From Sphingobacteriales bacterium 46-32 (GTDB lineage: Bacteria > Bacteroidota > Bacteroidia > Chitinophagales > Chitinophagaceae): a DNA stretch of 64,000 bases. How positions within the stretch are numbered: position 1 is the first letter of the stretch; every line of letters begins with the position of its first letter. Made by a program: the position numbers and the translations under genes. This document shows, one piece after another, positions 8,788 to 17,439 of the stretch. The notes beneath the pieces are model-generated. The model was not told the origin of the DNA, made no database searches, and was given only the letters and a program-made list of their open reading frames with translations. The stretch lies in contig MKTY01000027.1 of the NCBI GenBank assembly GCA_001898485.1, positions 1-64,000 on the forward strand, in the 5' to 3' direction.

Positions 8788-9705
8788 TCAGATCACTAAT
8801 TTTTTCATGTAGGCGGCATCATCTGCTGCGGCCTGCAGGGGTGTGGTGCCTGTATATTTTTCCTGCTCTACAATATAATATTGCATACCGCATTCTTTGG
8901 CGGTTTTGAGAATACGTGAATAGTCGATACTGCCCTGACCCAGTGTACAGGAGTCGGCTGTTTCTGTAGCGCCTTTTGTACGGTCTTTGACGTGACAGAG
9001 GCGGAAACGGTCTTTATACTTTTTCAACCAGGCCTCAGCATCCTGACCTGCCGTTACCACCCAGTAAATATCCATTTCAAAATCCACCAGTGCAGGATCG
9101 GTGCTGGTCATAAGCAGATCCTGCGGCATTTGTCCACCCAGTTCCTTAAAGGTGTAGTCGTGATTGTGATAGGCGAAACGGAGTCCGTTTTTCTTACAGA
9201 TTTCGCCTTTCTGATTAAACTCGTCTGCAAAGCGTTTGAAATCGTCGAGGCTTTTCTGCGGGCCTTTCCAGGGACAGATGAGGTATTTCATGCCAATGGA
9301 AGCTGCTTCTGCCGCTTTCTTTTCAAAGTCTTTGCTGATATCGCAATGGGTTGATACAAACGTCATCCCCAGTTCATCCATATACTTTTTCCAGCCGGCT
9401 GCGCCCATACCCCAGAAGATGCCGTCTTTTCCTTCATAGCCTTCCACTTGTTTATACCCCATATCGGCTACCTGTTTCAGAACGCCTTTGGGATCTTTGG
9501 GAAAATCATCACGCAATGTATACAGTTGGAGACCAAAAGTAGTGAGTGCCGATCCGGCTGCTGCCGGCGGTGTTTCTGTTTTGCCGGCTTCTTCTCCTTC
9601 TTTCTTTTCATCTTTCGACATCAGCTTGCAGGCGGTTGGGGCCAGGGCCAGACCAGCAGCCAGGCTGCCGCTCAAACGCAGAAATGCTCTTCTTTTATGA
9701 TCCAT
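8788..9705 (-). CDS. Tat-exported sugar phosphate isomerase/epimerase-type TIM barrel
   Basis: The 305-residue protein starts with MDHKRRAFLRLSGSLAAGLALAPTAC, a twin-arginine signal with a possible lipoprotein cysteine (weak lipobox, PTAC). A Glu/Lys/Pro-rich linker follows, then an AP-endonuclease-2 type TIM barrel (about 55-305). Candidate metal ligands sit in STHCDIS, YHNHDYTF, DFEMDIYWV, CHVKDR and EQEKY. It is the last gene of the minus-strand 3-ketoglycoside cluster. Periplasmic members of this family beside GMC/DUF1080 genes are thought to isomerise or eliminate oxidised sugars, so an epimerase, isomerase or lyase role on a 3-keto sugar is plausible but unproven. Confidence 0.82.
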   Translation of the reverse strand: MDHKRRAFLRLSGSLAAGLALAPTACKLMSKDEKKEGEEAGKTETPPAAAGSALTTFGLQLYTLRDDFPKDPKGVLKQVADMGYKQVEGYEGKDGIFWGMGAAGWKKYMDELGMTFVSTHCDISKDFEKKAAEAASIGMKYLICPWKGPQKSLDDFKRFADEFNQKGEICKKNGLRFAYHNHDYTFKELGGQMPQDLLMTSTDPALVDFEMDIYWVVTAGQDAEAWLKKYKDRFRLCHVKDRTKGATETADSCTLGQGSIDYSRILKTAKECGMQYYIVEQEKYTGTTPLQAAADDAAYMKKLVI

Positions 9706-9749
9706 TATCTTGATTTTAGAATGTAATAATCGAATGAATGTACAATAGC

Positions 9750-10316
9750 TTATTCAGCCCAGGCACGATCTCCTTTTTTGTAGGGATAGGCGCCATCAAA
9801 TTTACCGGGCACGGCTACATGACGCAGTACTTCTGTAGCACCGGGTTTAGAAGTAAAGAAGCCAAACAGGGTAAGCTGTTTCATCATGGTGAAATAATGA
9901 TTGGGTTCTTCTTTCTTTTTAGAAGACGCCACTTCTCTGGCTTCCTTATCGAGCGAAGTGAGCAGGCTTGCCCGCTGTTCGGCAGTGGCGCTCATAAAAT
10001 CTTTACTGTGCATTTTATTGCAGGCTTCATTGAGCTGTGCGATACCAGCGTGAAATACCTTCTGATCTTCCGGTGTGTAGCAGTCATTGACCATTAACGT
10101 CATGAATGAGCCAATAGCGGCATCTTTGGCACCGGGCGTATTGGTTTTTGGCAAAATGGTTTCGCCTACTTCATCCAGGAATTTGATATCGTCTTCACTG
10201 AATGTAGAACCGCCCAGGGCAGGGGAGTTTTTACAACCACTCAGCAGCAGTTCACCGCCAATGAATACACTACCGGTGGCCAGGGCTATCATTTTCAAAA
10301 GTTCTCTGCGTTCCAT
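9750..10316 (-). CDS. gluconate 2-dehydrogenase subunit 3-family protein (Tat-carrier subunit)
   Basis: This is the small subunit that accompanies FAD-dependent GMC dehydrogenases. The 188-residue sequence opens MERRELLKMIALATGSVFIGGELLLSGC, a RR-type signal with a possible lipobox LLSGC, followed by FLDEVGETILPKTNTPGAKDA and the helix MTLMVNDCYTPEDQKVF typical of the family. The GMC proteins upstream have no signal of their own, so this subunit probably takes them across the inner membrane as a folded complex. The spacing is 43 bp from the second GMC gene on the same strand. Confidence 0.92.
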   Translation of the reverse strand: MERRELLKMIALATGSVFIGGELLLSGCKNSPALGGSTFSEDDIKFLDEVGETILPKTNTPGAKDAAIGSFMTLMVNDCYTPEDQKVFHAGIAQLNEACNKMHSKDFMSATAEQRASLLTSLDKEAREVASSKKKEEPNHYFTMMKQLTLFGFFTSKPGATEVLRHVAVPGKFDGAYPYKKGDRAWAE

Positions 10317-10359
10317 TATTCCAGGTTTTAATGTTCGTAAAGCGTTTATTTAATACAAA

Positions 10360-12078
10360 TCAGATATTTCCTTTTTTCAATTCACTCACAGCAAAATCTG
10401 CAGCACGGGCGGTGAGGGCCATATACGTAAGCGATGGATTCTGACACGCCGATGAGGTCATGCAGGCGCCATCTGTTACAAATACATTGCGGGCATCCCA
10501 AACCTGGTTATTGCCATTCAGTACAGATGTGCGGGCTTCACGTCCCATACGGGCAGTACCCATCTCGTGAATGCCATGTCCCATGGCATGACCGCCATCG
10601 TGTGTGCTCACATTTTTTACGCCTGCTGCTTCAAACATGGCCTTCAATTCGGTCTTGATATCTTCCCGCATCCTGAACTCATTTTCTTTCAACTCTGCAT
10701 CCATCTCCAGTACAGGCAATCCCCATTTGTCGGTTACGGTTGCCGAGAAGCTGATTTTATTTTCGTGATAGGGCAGTATTTCACCAAACCCTGTGGCGCC
10801 AATGCTCCAGCCGCCTGGCTCTGTGAGTGCATCTTTTAATGCTGCACCTACAGCAAGCTCGGCTACATCGCGTCGCCAGTTGCTGCGGCCGGCACCACCC
10901 TGGTAGCCAAAGCCACGCAGGTAGTCACGTTTGTCGTTGCCGATATTTACAAAGCGGGGAATATAAAATCCATTGGCACGGCGCCCATACACATACATGT
11001 CTTCAAAGCCATCGACTGTACCACTGGCACCGATATTGTAATGATGATCCATTACATTATGTCCCAGTTCACCGCTGCTGCTACCCAGTCCTCCCGGCCA
11101 TATACCATTGGCTGAGCGCATGAGTATCCAAGCTGAGTTGAGTGCAGAGGCGCAGAGAAAAACAATGTTGCTGCTGAACGTATAGGTCTGATTGGTCTCT
11201 GTGTCCAGGACCTCTACGCCGGTAGCTTTTTTGCTGTCTTTATCGTACAGTACCTGAGTTACGAGCGAGTAGGGACGCACGGTCAGTTTGCCTGTAGCCA
11301 TTGCAGCCGGCAGGGTAGATGATTGTGTACTGAAATAGCCACCATAGGGACATCCTTCCCAGCACCGGTTTCTGAACTGGCAGGCGGTACGTCCGGGTAT
11401 GGCTTCTGTAAGATTCGCCACACGACCGATGATCAGGTGGCGGTTTCCTTTGTAGTGATCTTTGATACGCGCGGCCACATCTTTTTCCACTACGTTGAGC
11501 TGCATGGGTGGCAGAAATTGTCCGTCGGGTAAATGTGCCAGGCCTTCGCGTGAACCGCTGATGCCGGCAAATTTCTCCACATAGTCGTACCAGGGTGCAA
11601 TGTCTTTATAGCGGATAGGCCAGTCAACGCCGGTGCCATCTTTGGCATTGGCTTCAAAATCGAGATCACTCCAGCGATAGCTCTGGCGTCCCCATAGTAG
11701 TGAACGTCCACCCATTTGATAGCTGCGCCACCAGGTAAAGGGTTTCTTTTCCACGTAGGGATTATCTTTCTCATTGGCCCAGTACTCCATTACTGCTTCT
11801 GATGCCGCCCAGCCGCGATGGATAACGGGATAGTCGGCCCGTTGCTTCTCGGTGGTGCGGCCGCGGTGCGGAAAGTCCCAGGGCATGTTGCCGGCTGTTT
11901 TATAATCTTTCACATGCTCGAGGGGACGGCCACGCTCCAGCATCAATACGCGCAGTCCTTTTTCCGTGAGCTCTTTGGCAGCCCAGCCACCGCTAATGCC
12001 AGAGCCTACCACAATGGCATCGTAGCTGTTTTGTGTCACAGCCTTATTGTTGATATGTACGCCGGTGGTATCGCCCAT
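10360..12078 (-). CDS. GMC-family FAD-dependent oxidoreductase, copy 2 (probable glycoside 3-dehydrogenase)
   Basis: The 572-residue catalytic subunit has the FAD Rossmann motif VVGSGISGGWAAKELTEKG (about residues 20-40), the cysteine-rich RNRCWEGCPYGGYFS segment shared with gluconate/fructose dehydrogenases, GGRSLLWGRQSYRW and the C-terminal HEMGTARMG and NPSLTYMALTARAADF blocks with the active-site His/Asn region. It oxidises sugars, probably at C3, passing electrons to a cytochrome c. It starts 5 bp after the stop of a closely similar GMC gene, clearly a tandem duplicate. It carries an extra 15-residue N-terminus (MGDTTGVHINN) absent from its twin. Confidence 0.9.
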   Translation of the reverse strand: MGDTTGVHINNKAVTQNSYDAIVVGSGISGGWAAKELTEKGLRVLMLERGRPLEHVKDYKTAGNMPWDFPHRGRTTEKQRADYPVIHRGWAASEAVMEYWANEKDNPYVEKKPFTWWRSYQMGGRSLLWGRQSYRWSDLDFEANAKDGTGVDWPIRYKDIAPWYDYVEKFAGISGSREGLAHLPDGQFLPPMQLNVVEKDVAARIKDHYKGNRHLIIGRVANLTEAIPGRTACQFRNRCWEGCPYGGYFSTQSSTLPAAMATGKLTVRPYSLVTQVLYDKDSKKATGVEVLDTETNQTYTFSSNIVFLCASALNSAWILMRSANGIWPGGLGSSSGELGHNVMDHHYNIGASGTVDGFEDMYVYGRRANGFYIPRFVNIGNDKRDYLRGFGYQGGAGRSNWRRDVAELAVGAALKDALTEPGGWSIGATGFGEILPYHENKISFSATVTDKWGLPVLEMDAELKENEFRMREDIKTELKAMFEAAGVKNVSTHDGGHAMGHGIHEMGTARMGREARTSVLNGNNQVWDARNVFVTDGACMTSSACQNPSLTYMALTARAADFAVSELKKGNI

Positions 12079-12083
12079 AGTGC

Positions 12084-13769
12084 TTACAGGTTTCCTTTTT
12101 TCAATTCAGATACGGCAAAGTCTGCAGCACGTGCAGTAAGCGCCATATAAGTGAGTGAAGGGTTTACACAGGAGGCTGAAGTCATACAGGCTCCATCTGT
12201 TACAAACACGTTGGGTGCATCCCAAACCTGGTTGTGACCATTGAGTACAGATGTTTTGGGATCGCGACCCATGCGGGCAGTACCCATTTCGTGAATGCCC
12301 ATGCCTACTTCGTAACCGCTGTCGTAAGTGTATACATCTTTTACGCCGGCTGCTTCCAGCATTTCTTTGGCATCCTGCATCATATCTACCCGCATCTTCT
12401 TCTCATTTTCCTTAATCTCCACATCCATATCCAGTACAGGCAGTCCCCATTTGTCTTTTACATTTTTGTTGAGGCTGATCTTGTTTTCGTGATAGGGCAG
12501 CATTTCGCCGAAGGCGGTGATACCAATGGTCCATGAACCGGGTTCGGCCAGGGCTTCTTTGAGTGCGGCACCTACATTCAGTTCTGCCACTTTGCGTCCC
12601 CAGCCTTCGCGGCCGGCACCACCCTGGTAGCCAAAGCCACGCACATAGTCGCGCTTATCGTCGTAGATATTGCGGAAGCGGGGCACATACACACCTGTAG
12701 GGCGACGGCCAAACAGGTATTTATCTTCATATCCTTCTACACGTCCGCCGGCACCACAACGGAAATGGTGATCCATTACATTATGTCCCAGTTCGCCACT
12801 GCTGCTGCCCAGTCCATCGGGCCAGATATCAGTAGCGGAGTTCATCAGGATCCAGGTAGAGTTGAAGGCAGAGGCATTCAGGAAAATGACCTTTGCCTTG
12901 TATACAATAGTCTGATTCGTTTCTGCATCCAGCACTTCCACGCCGGTTGCGCGTTTGGTATTTTTATCGTACAGCACCTTCGTCACGATAGAGAAGGGGC
13001 GAAGGGTCAGTTTTTTGGTAGCCATGGCAGCAGGCAGTGTAGCCGACTGTGTGCTGAAATAAGCACCATAGGGACATCCACGCCAGCAGCGGTTGCGGTA
13101 CTGGCAATTCACCCGGTTTTGTTCGGGACGGGGCTCTGTGATATTGGCAGAGCGCCCAATGAACATATGGCGTTTGCCTTTATAATGTTCTTTGATGCGT
13201 GCGGCCACATCTTTTTCTACGATATTCATGTCCATGGCAGGCAGGAAATCGCCATCGGGCAGTACTTCCAGGCCTTCTTTGCTACCCTGTATGCCGGCAA
13301 ATCTTTCGGCATAGCTGTACCAGGCTGCTATTTCATCGTAGCGGATGGGCCAGTCCACTCCAATACCTTCTTTGGCATTGGCTTCAAAATCCCATTTGTT
13401 GAAGCGATAGCTTTGACGGCCCCACATGAGTGAGCGTCCGCCTACATGGTAGCCGCGAAACCAGGAGAAGGGTTTGGTTTCTGTATAAGGGCATTCTTTA
13501 TCCTTTACCCAATAGTCGAGTGTTTCCTCACTGAGCGGATAATCTCTTTTCAATACCGGATAATCCTTGATCATCTGCTGCGTGGCTCTTTTGCGGTGAG
13601 GAAATTCCCACACTTCTTTTGCCGCATTGGTATAATCCTTCACATGTTCAATATTGCGACCGCGCTCGAGCATGATTACAGAAAGACCTTTTTCGGTCAG
13701 TTCTTTGGCTGCCCAGCCACCGCTGATTCCCGAGCCAACCACAATCGCATCATAAGTATTATCTGCCAT
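12084..13769 (-). CDS. GMC-family FAD-dependent oxidoreductase, copy 1 (probable glycoside 3-dehydrogenase)
   Basis: The 561-residue protein is paralogous to its downstream neighbour across the whole length. FAD-binding VVGSGISGGWAAKELTEKG starts at about residue 10, the cysteine segment is YRNRCWRGCPYGAYFS and the C-terminal motifs are HEMGTARMG and NPSLTYMALTARAADF. No signal peptide is present; export would depend on the Tat subunit encoded at 9750-10316. The two copies differ most in substrate-facing segments such as GRRPTGVYVP versus GRRANGFYIP, suggesting division of substrate range or anomer preference (inference). Confidence 0.9.
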   Translation of the reverse strand: MADNTYDAIVVGSGISGGWAAKELTEKGLSVIMLERGRNIEHVKDYTNAAKEVWEFPHRKRATQQMIKDYPVLKRDYPLSEETLDYWVKDKECPYTETKPFSWFRGYHVGGRSLMWGRQSYRFNKWDFEANAKEGIGVDWPIRYDEIAAWYSYAERFAGIQGSKEGLEVLPDGDFLPAMDMNIVEKDVAARIKEHYKGKRHMFIGRSANITEPRPEQNRVNCQYRNRCWRGCPYGAYFSTQSATLPAAMATKKLTLRPFSIVTKVLYDKNTKRATGVEVLDAETNQTIVYKAKVIFLNASAFNSTWILMNSATDIWPDGLGSSSGELGHNVMDHHFRCGAGGRVEGYEDKYLFGRRPTGVYVPRFRNIYDDKRDYVRGFGYQGGAGREGWGRKVAELNVGAALKEALAEPGSWTIGITAFGEMLPYHENKISLNKNVKDKWGLPVLDMDVEIKENEKKMRVDMMQDAKEMLEAAGVKDVYTYDSGYEVGMGIHEMGTARMGRDPKTSVLNGHNQVWDAPNVFVTDGACMTSASCVNPSLTYMALTARAADFAVSELKKGNL

Positions 13770-13830
13770 AAGGTGAGTATTGTTTGAAGGTTAAAAACTT
13801 ATCTTTTATACTTATTTCTATAATTGTTTT

Positions 13831-14727
13831 TTAAACATCGCAGATTTTCACGGCTGCTTCGAGTGCGGCCAGCCGGTCTGCTTTGGTTTTACCAACCGAC
13901 ATAAATTCCTGTGCTACATATCCCTTAAATCCTGTTGCCAGGATAGCGCGCATGATGGCGGGATAATACAGCTCCTGGTCATTTCCTATTTCATGCCGAC
14001 CCGGTACACCGGCGGTATGATAATGACCAATGTACTGGTGATTGTCGCGGATGGTATGGATCACATTGCCCTCATCTACCTGCATGTGGTAGATGTCGTA
14101 TAACAGTTTAAAGTTGTCTGACCCCAGGCGCTTGCAGAGTTCAACACCCCAGGGGGTACGGTCGCACATATAATCTTTATGATCCACTTTACTGTTGAGC
14201 AGTTCCATCTGTATGATCACACCATGACTTTCTGCTACAGGAAGAATTTGCTTAAGTCCTGCCACACAGTTGGCCAGTCCGGTCTCGTCGTCCATGCCTT
14301 TGCGATTGCCGCTGAAGCAGATCAGATTGGTATATCCTGCTGCGGCAACCAGGGGAATGGCTTCGAGATAGTCTTTGATGAGCTGCGGGTGATTGGCGGG
14401 ATTATTCCATCCCTCGGTGAGGCTTACCTTACCGGCAATATAACACATGCTGCAGTGCAGACCATGTTTTTTCAGTGTGGGCCAGTCTTTGGGAGCAATC
14501 AGATCAATGGCTTTGATGCCGATCTTTTTTGCTTCGATACAAAGTTCGTCGAGGGTAAGATCGTTGTAGGTCCACTGACAAACGGAGTGATGAATGTTTC
14601 CTTTGAGTGGAGAAGCATCAGGCGCTACGCAGCCAGCCAGCGCTTCTGCAGGCGAGATCACGGCAGCTGCCAGCGATCCGGTAGCGAGCTGTTTAAGCAT
14701 TTTACGGCGGGAGTTTTTTTCAGTCAT
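13831..14727 (-). CDS. hydroxypyruvate isomerase-family TIM barrel protein, Tat signal
   Basis: The 298-residue protein begins MTEKNSRRKMLKQLATGSLAAAVISPAEALA, a twin-arginine-like (SRRKML) signal with an AEALA cleavage site. It continues as a xylose-isomerase-like TIM barrel. Metal-ligand candidates are the Glu in IQMELLNS, Asp in LYDIYHMQ, His in GHYHTAG and Glu in AQEFM, the pattern of the Hyi/OtnI family. Because it is exported and lies directly upstream of the GMC genes, true hydroxypyruvate isomerase activity in glyoxylate metabolism is unlikely. An isomerase or epimerase acting on oxidised sugars in the periplasm is more plausible. Confidence 0.85.
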   Translation of the reverse strand: MTEKNSRRKMLKQLATGSLAAAVISPAEALAGCVAPDASPLKGNIHHSVCQWTYNDLTLDELCIEAKKIGIKAIDLIAPKDWPTLKKHGLHCSMCYIAGKVSLTEGWNNPANHPQLIKDYLEAIPLVAAAGYTNLICFSGNRKGMDDETGLANCVAGLKQILPVAESHGVIIQMELLNSKVDHKDYMCDRTPWGVELCKRLGSDNFKLLYDIYHMQVDEGNVIHTIRDNHQYIGHYHTAGVPGRHEIGNDQELYYPAIMRAILATGFKGYVAQEFMSVGKTKADRLAALEAAVKICDV

Positions 14728-14779
14728 ATCAACAAGCCTTACAAGTTACGAATGATGAATGAAATGGTGCTACCAACAG

Positions 14780-16003
14780 TCATATTTGTTTTTTTTCTTC
14801 TTTGAACAGCAGGGCAAACAATACAAAGATCACTGCGGCGATACCGGCTGGTATGAGCCAGATGGCCCTGTAGTCAAATACACCTTCGCCAAGCTGGTAA
14901 TGGTCTTTTACAAAACCCGCTACTTCGAAGCCGATCAGCATCCCAACGCCATAGGTGGCCAGGGTTATAAGACCCTGTGCGGCACTTTTATATTGCTCTC
15001 CGGCTTTACTGTTGGTATAAATATAACCGGATACAAAGAAGAAGTCATAACATACGCCATGCAGGGCTATGCCCAGCAGGAGCATAAATACCAGATCGCC
15101 GGCATCGCCAAAGGCGAACAGCGTATAACGTACCGCCCAGGCCAGCATGCCGACCAGGATGGTTTTTTTGAATCCAAAGCGTTTGAAAAAAAGCGGCAAG
15201 AGCAGCAGGAATATTGCTTCAGAAGCCTGGCCAATGGCCATTTTGCTGGTCACACTGCTTACTTTCAGATTGGATAAAAATTCGTGTGTGATCTGGTAAT
15301 AGAATGCCAGGGGAATACAGATAAGAATGGATGCAATGAAGAATAACAGGTAATTGCTGTCTTTAAAGAGACGGAGCGCATCCAGTCCCAGTATCTCCCG
15401 CAGGCTTACTTTGCCGCCGCTTGTTTTCCTGGGTGGCGTTTTGGGCAGGGTGAAGCTGAACAGGCCAAGCAGTAAGGAGGCCGCGCCACTAAGCAGAAAT
15501 GTATTTTTTAATAAGCCCTGTGTACGACTGGCTTCAGAGTCCCATAAAAACAAATTGCTGATGAGTACACCTGCTACGATCCAGCCAATGGTGCCAAATA
15601 CACGGATGCCGGAAAAATCTTTTTCCGGATCTTTCATCTGATTAAATGAAACGGAATTGACCAGTGCGATGGTCGGCATATACAGGATCATATACGCCAG
15701 AACGTACGGATAAAATGCACCAATATTTTCTGCGGTATAAAGTTTATACATGAGCGCGGCACCTGCCAGGTGCAGGATGCCGAGTATACGTTCTGCGTTG
15801 ATATAGCGGTCTGCGATCAACCCAATAATGAAGGGTGCGATGATGGCTCCCCATGACTGGGTCGAAAATACGCGCGCACTTTCTGCGCCTGTTGCATGCA
15901 GATTGGTACTCAAAAAAGTGCCGAGTGTCACAAACCAGCCTCCCCAGATAAAGAATTCCAAAAACATCATGAAGGAAAGCTGAAAACGGATCGTTGGTTT
16001 CAT
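14780..16003 (-). CDS. MFS transporter of the nucleoside:H+ symporter (NupG/XapB) type
   Basis: The 407-residue inner-membrane protein has about 12 transmembrane segments and the family start FQLSFMMFLEFFIWGGWFVTLGTFL. Further blocks are STQSWGAIIAPFIIGLIADRY and GWIVAGVLISN. NupG-type carriers take up nucleosides, but many Bacteroidota homologues sit in carbohydrate clusters. Here it lies between a second MFS gene (31 bp upstream) and a sugar isomerase gene, so uptake of a 3-keto sugar or glycoside is a better contextual guess. No frameshift; the length is normal. Confidence 0.88.
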   Translation of the reverse strand: MKPTIRFQLSFMMFLEFFIWGGWFVTLGTFLSTNLHATGAESARVFSTQSWGAIIAPFIIGLIADRYINAERILGILHLAGAALMYKLYTAENIGAFYPYVLAYMILYMPTIALVNSVSFNQMKDPEKDFSGIRVFGTIGWIVAGVLISNLFLWDSEASRTQGLLKNTFLLSGAASLLLGLFSFTLPKTPPRKTSGGKVSLREILGLDALRLFKDSNYLLFFIASILICIPLAFYYQITHEFLSNLKVSSVTSKMAIGQASEAIFLLLLPLFFKRFGFKKTILVGMLAWAVRYTLFAFGDAGDLVFMLLLGIALHGVCYDFFFVSGYIYTNSKAGEQYKSAAQGLITLATYGVGMLIGFEVAGFVKDHYQLGEGVFDYRAIWLIPAGIAAVIFVLFALLFKEEKKQI

Positions 16004-16034
16004 ATGCCTGCGGTACGTAATTTATTAGAATCAA

Positions 16035-17327
16035 TTAAACAGCCTGAAGTGTTGGTTTTTTGCGGTTACGCATATAAAAAAACAGGAGGATGAAGGCGAC
16101 GGTTAATATTACCGGAATGATCAACGTAGCATTGATGATTTCAGGACCCGCGGCCGTCTTGGCAGCATTGAGTTGCTGAGCCATTTCAGGAGTGGCAGTA
16201 GGGGCACTGTAGGCACCCATATCAGCGCCTTCGGGCAATTTTGACGCTACTTTATTGTCATAAAATTTACCCATGATAAGCATATACACAGACACGGCAA
16301 ACATGCCGGCTCCACCCATCAGGTTTAATCCAACGGCACCGGTGCGCGGTAAATTTTCAGCCACAAAGCCCAGCATGGTAGGCCAGAAATAACATACACC
16401 CAGTCCGAATACCAGTGCGCCTGCATAGAGGGCAGAGCCGCTGCTATGGCCCAGGATATACAGACCCACGGCAGAGAGTGCAGCGGAAATTACCAGTACA
16501 CCCGTGGGCGATAAACGATGAACGACCGGCTCGGCCAGGCCGCGGCCAATCACCATAACCCCCGTAGAGATGGTAAGTATCAGTAATGCGTTGTCGGTAA
16601 CCGTTTTTAACAATACATCGATCCACTGTCCGGTAAACAACTCTGTAATGGCTGTACCAAACATCAGCACGATCATAACCAGGAAGAGCGGATTGCCCAG
16701 TGAGCGATACATTTCTCCGCTTGATACGCCGGCAGCCACACGCTCCGTAACAGGAAACTTCAGTTTAAGGAACAGGTAACCATACAGTACGGTGGGGATC
16801 AGCATCAAACCTACCAGCCATTGCCAGTTGCTGAGATATTGTGTATCGGCAATTTTCTGTCCAAGGAAAAATACCACCAGGGTGCCGATCACGATACCGC
16901 CGGGAAACCAGAGATGAAAGTGATTGAGTTTAGTCGTTTTTTTATCAGGGTAAATCGCTGTTACAAGTGGATTACAGGCCGCTTCTACTGTGCCATTTCC
17001 CATACCTATAAATAAGGTGGAAATAAATAAGGCAGTAAAGCCTCCGGCAAAAATGGTGAGCAGGATACCCACAAGGTGAAGAAGAAAGGCCATCACCAGC
17101 AATCTTTTCATACCAATAATATCAACCAGGAAACCACCAATGATTACCGCCAGTGGAAAACCCCAGAATGCTGTACTGGTAATAATACTGGCATCTTCCT
17201 GGGTGAGCCCAAACTGATGTTTCCACGTATCGAGCAGACCTGCACGGATACCAAATGAAAGCGAAGTGACCAATAATGCCAGACAGCTTGCTACAAAAAG
17301 TTGTTGACGGTTGATGTTGACTTGCAT
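16035..17327 (-). CDS. sugar MFS transporter (FucP-like)
   Basis: The 430-residue permease has about 12 hydrophobic helices. The first helix region SLSFGIRAGLLDTWKHQFGLTQEDASII and the block GMGNGTVEAACNPLVTAIYP with NHFHLWFPGG resemble the fucose/glucose-galactose permease branch. A long central loop (VTERVAAGVSSGEM) separates the two six-helix halves. It is the first gene of the minus-strand cluster, diverging from the Gfo/Idh gene at 17440, so both arms could be controlled from one 112-bp region. Substrate not determinable; a monosaccharide or keto-sugar is likely. Confidence 0.85.
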   Translation of the reverse strand: MQVNINRQQLFVASCLALLVTSLSFGIRAGLLDTWKHQFGLTQEDASIITSTAFWGFPLAVIIGGFLVDIIGMKRLLVMAFLLHLVGILLTIFAGGFTALFISTLFIGMGNGTVEAACNPLVTAIYPDKKTTKLNHFHLWFPGGIVIGTLVVFFLGQKIADTQYLSNWQWLVGLMLIPTVLYGYLFLKLKFPVTERVAAGVSSGEMYRSLGNPLFLVMIVLMFGTAITELFTGQWIDVLLKTVTDNALLILTISTGVMVIGRGLAEPVVHRLSPTGVLVISAALSAVGLYILGHSSGSALYAGALVFGLGVCYFWPTMLGFVAENLPRTGAVGLNLMGGAGMFAVSVYMLIMGKFYDNKVASKLPEGADMGAYSAPTATPEMAQQLNAAKTAAGPEIINATLIIPVILTVAFILLFFYMRNRKKPTLQAV

Positions 17328-17439
17328 ATCGTTAGTTTTGCCTTAAGGTGATTTGTAAAAGCTAAATGTACTATTTTTAAAACCATAATCATGTAGCTTA
17401 CACATATTTTATTAACACCGTCACTAACAATTGTTTGAT

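Noticed and set aside
12765-13433. Plus-strand open frame of 222 codons
   Set aside because: Antisense to a conserved GMC oxidoreductase; His/Phe-rich shadow composition.
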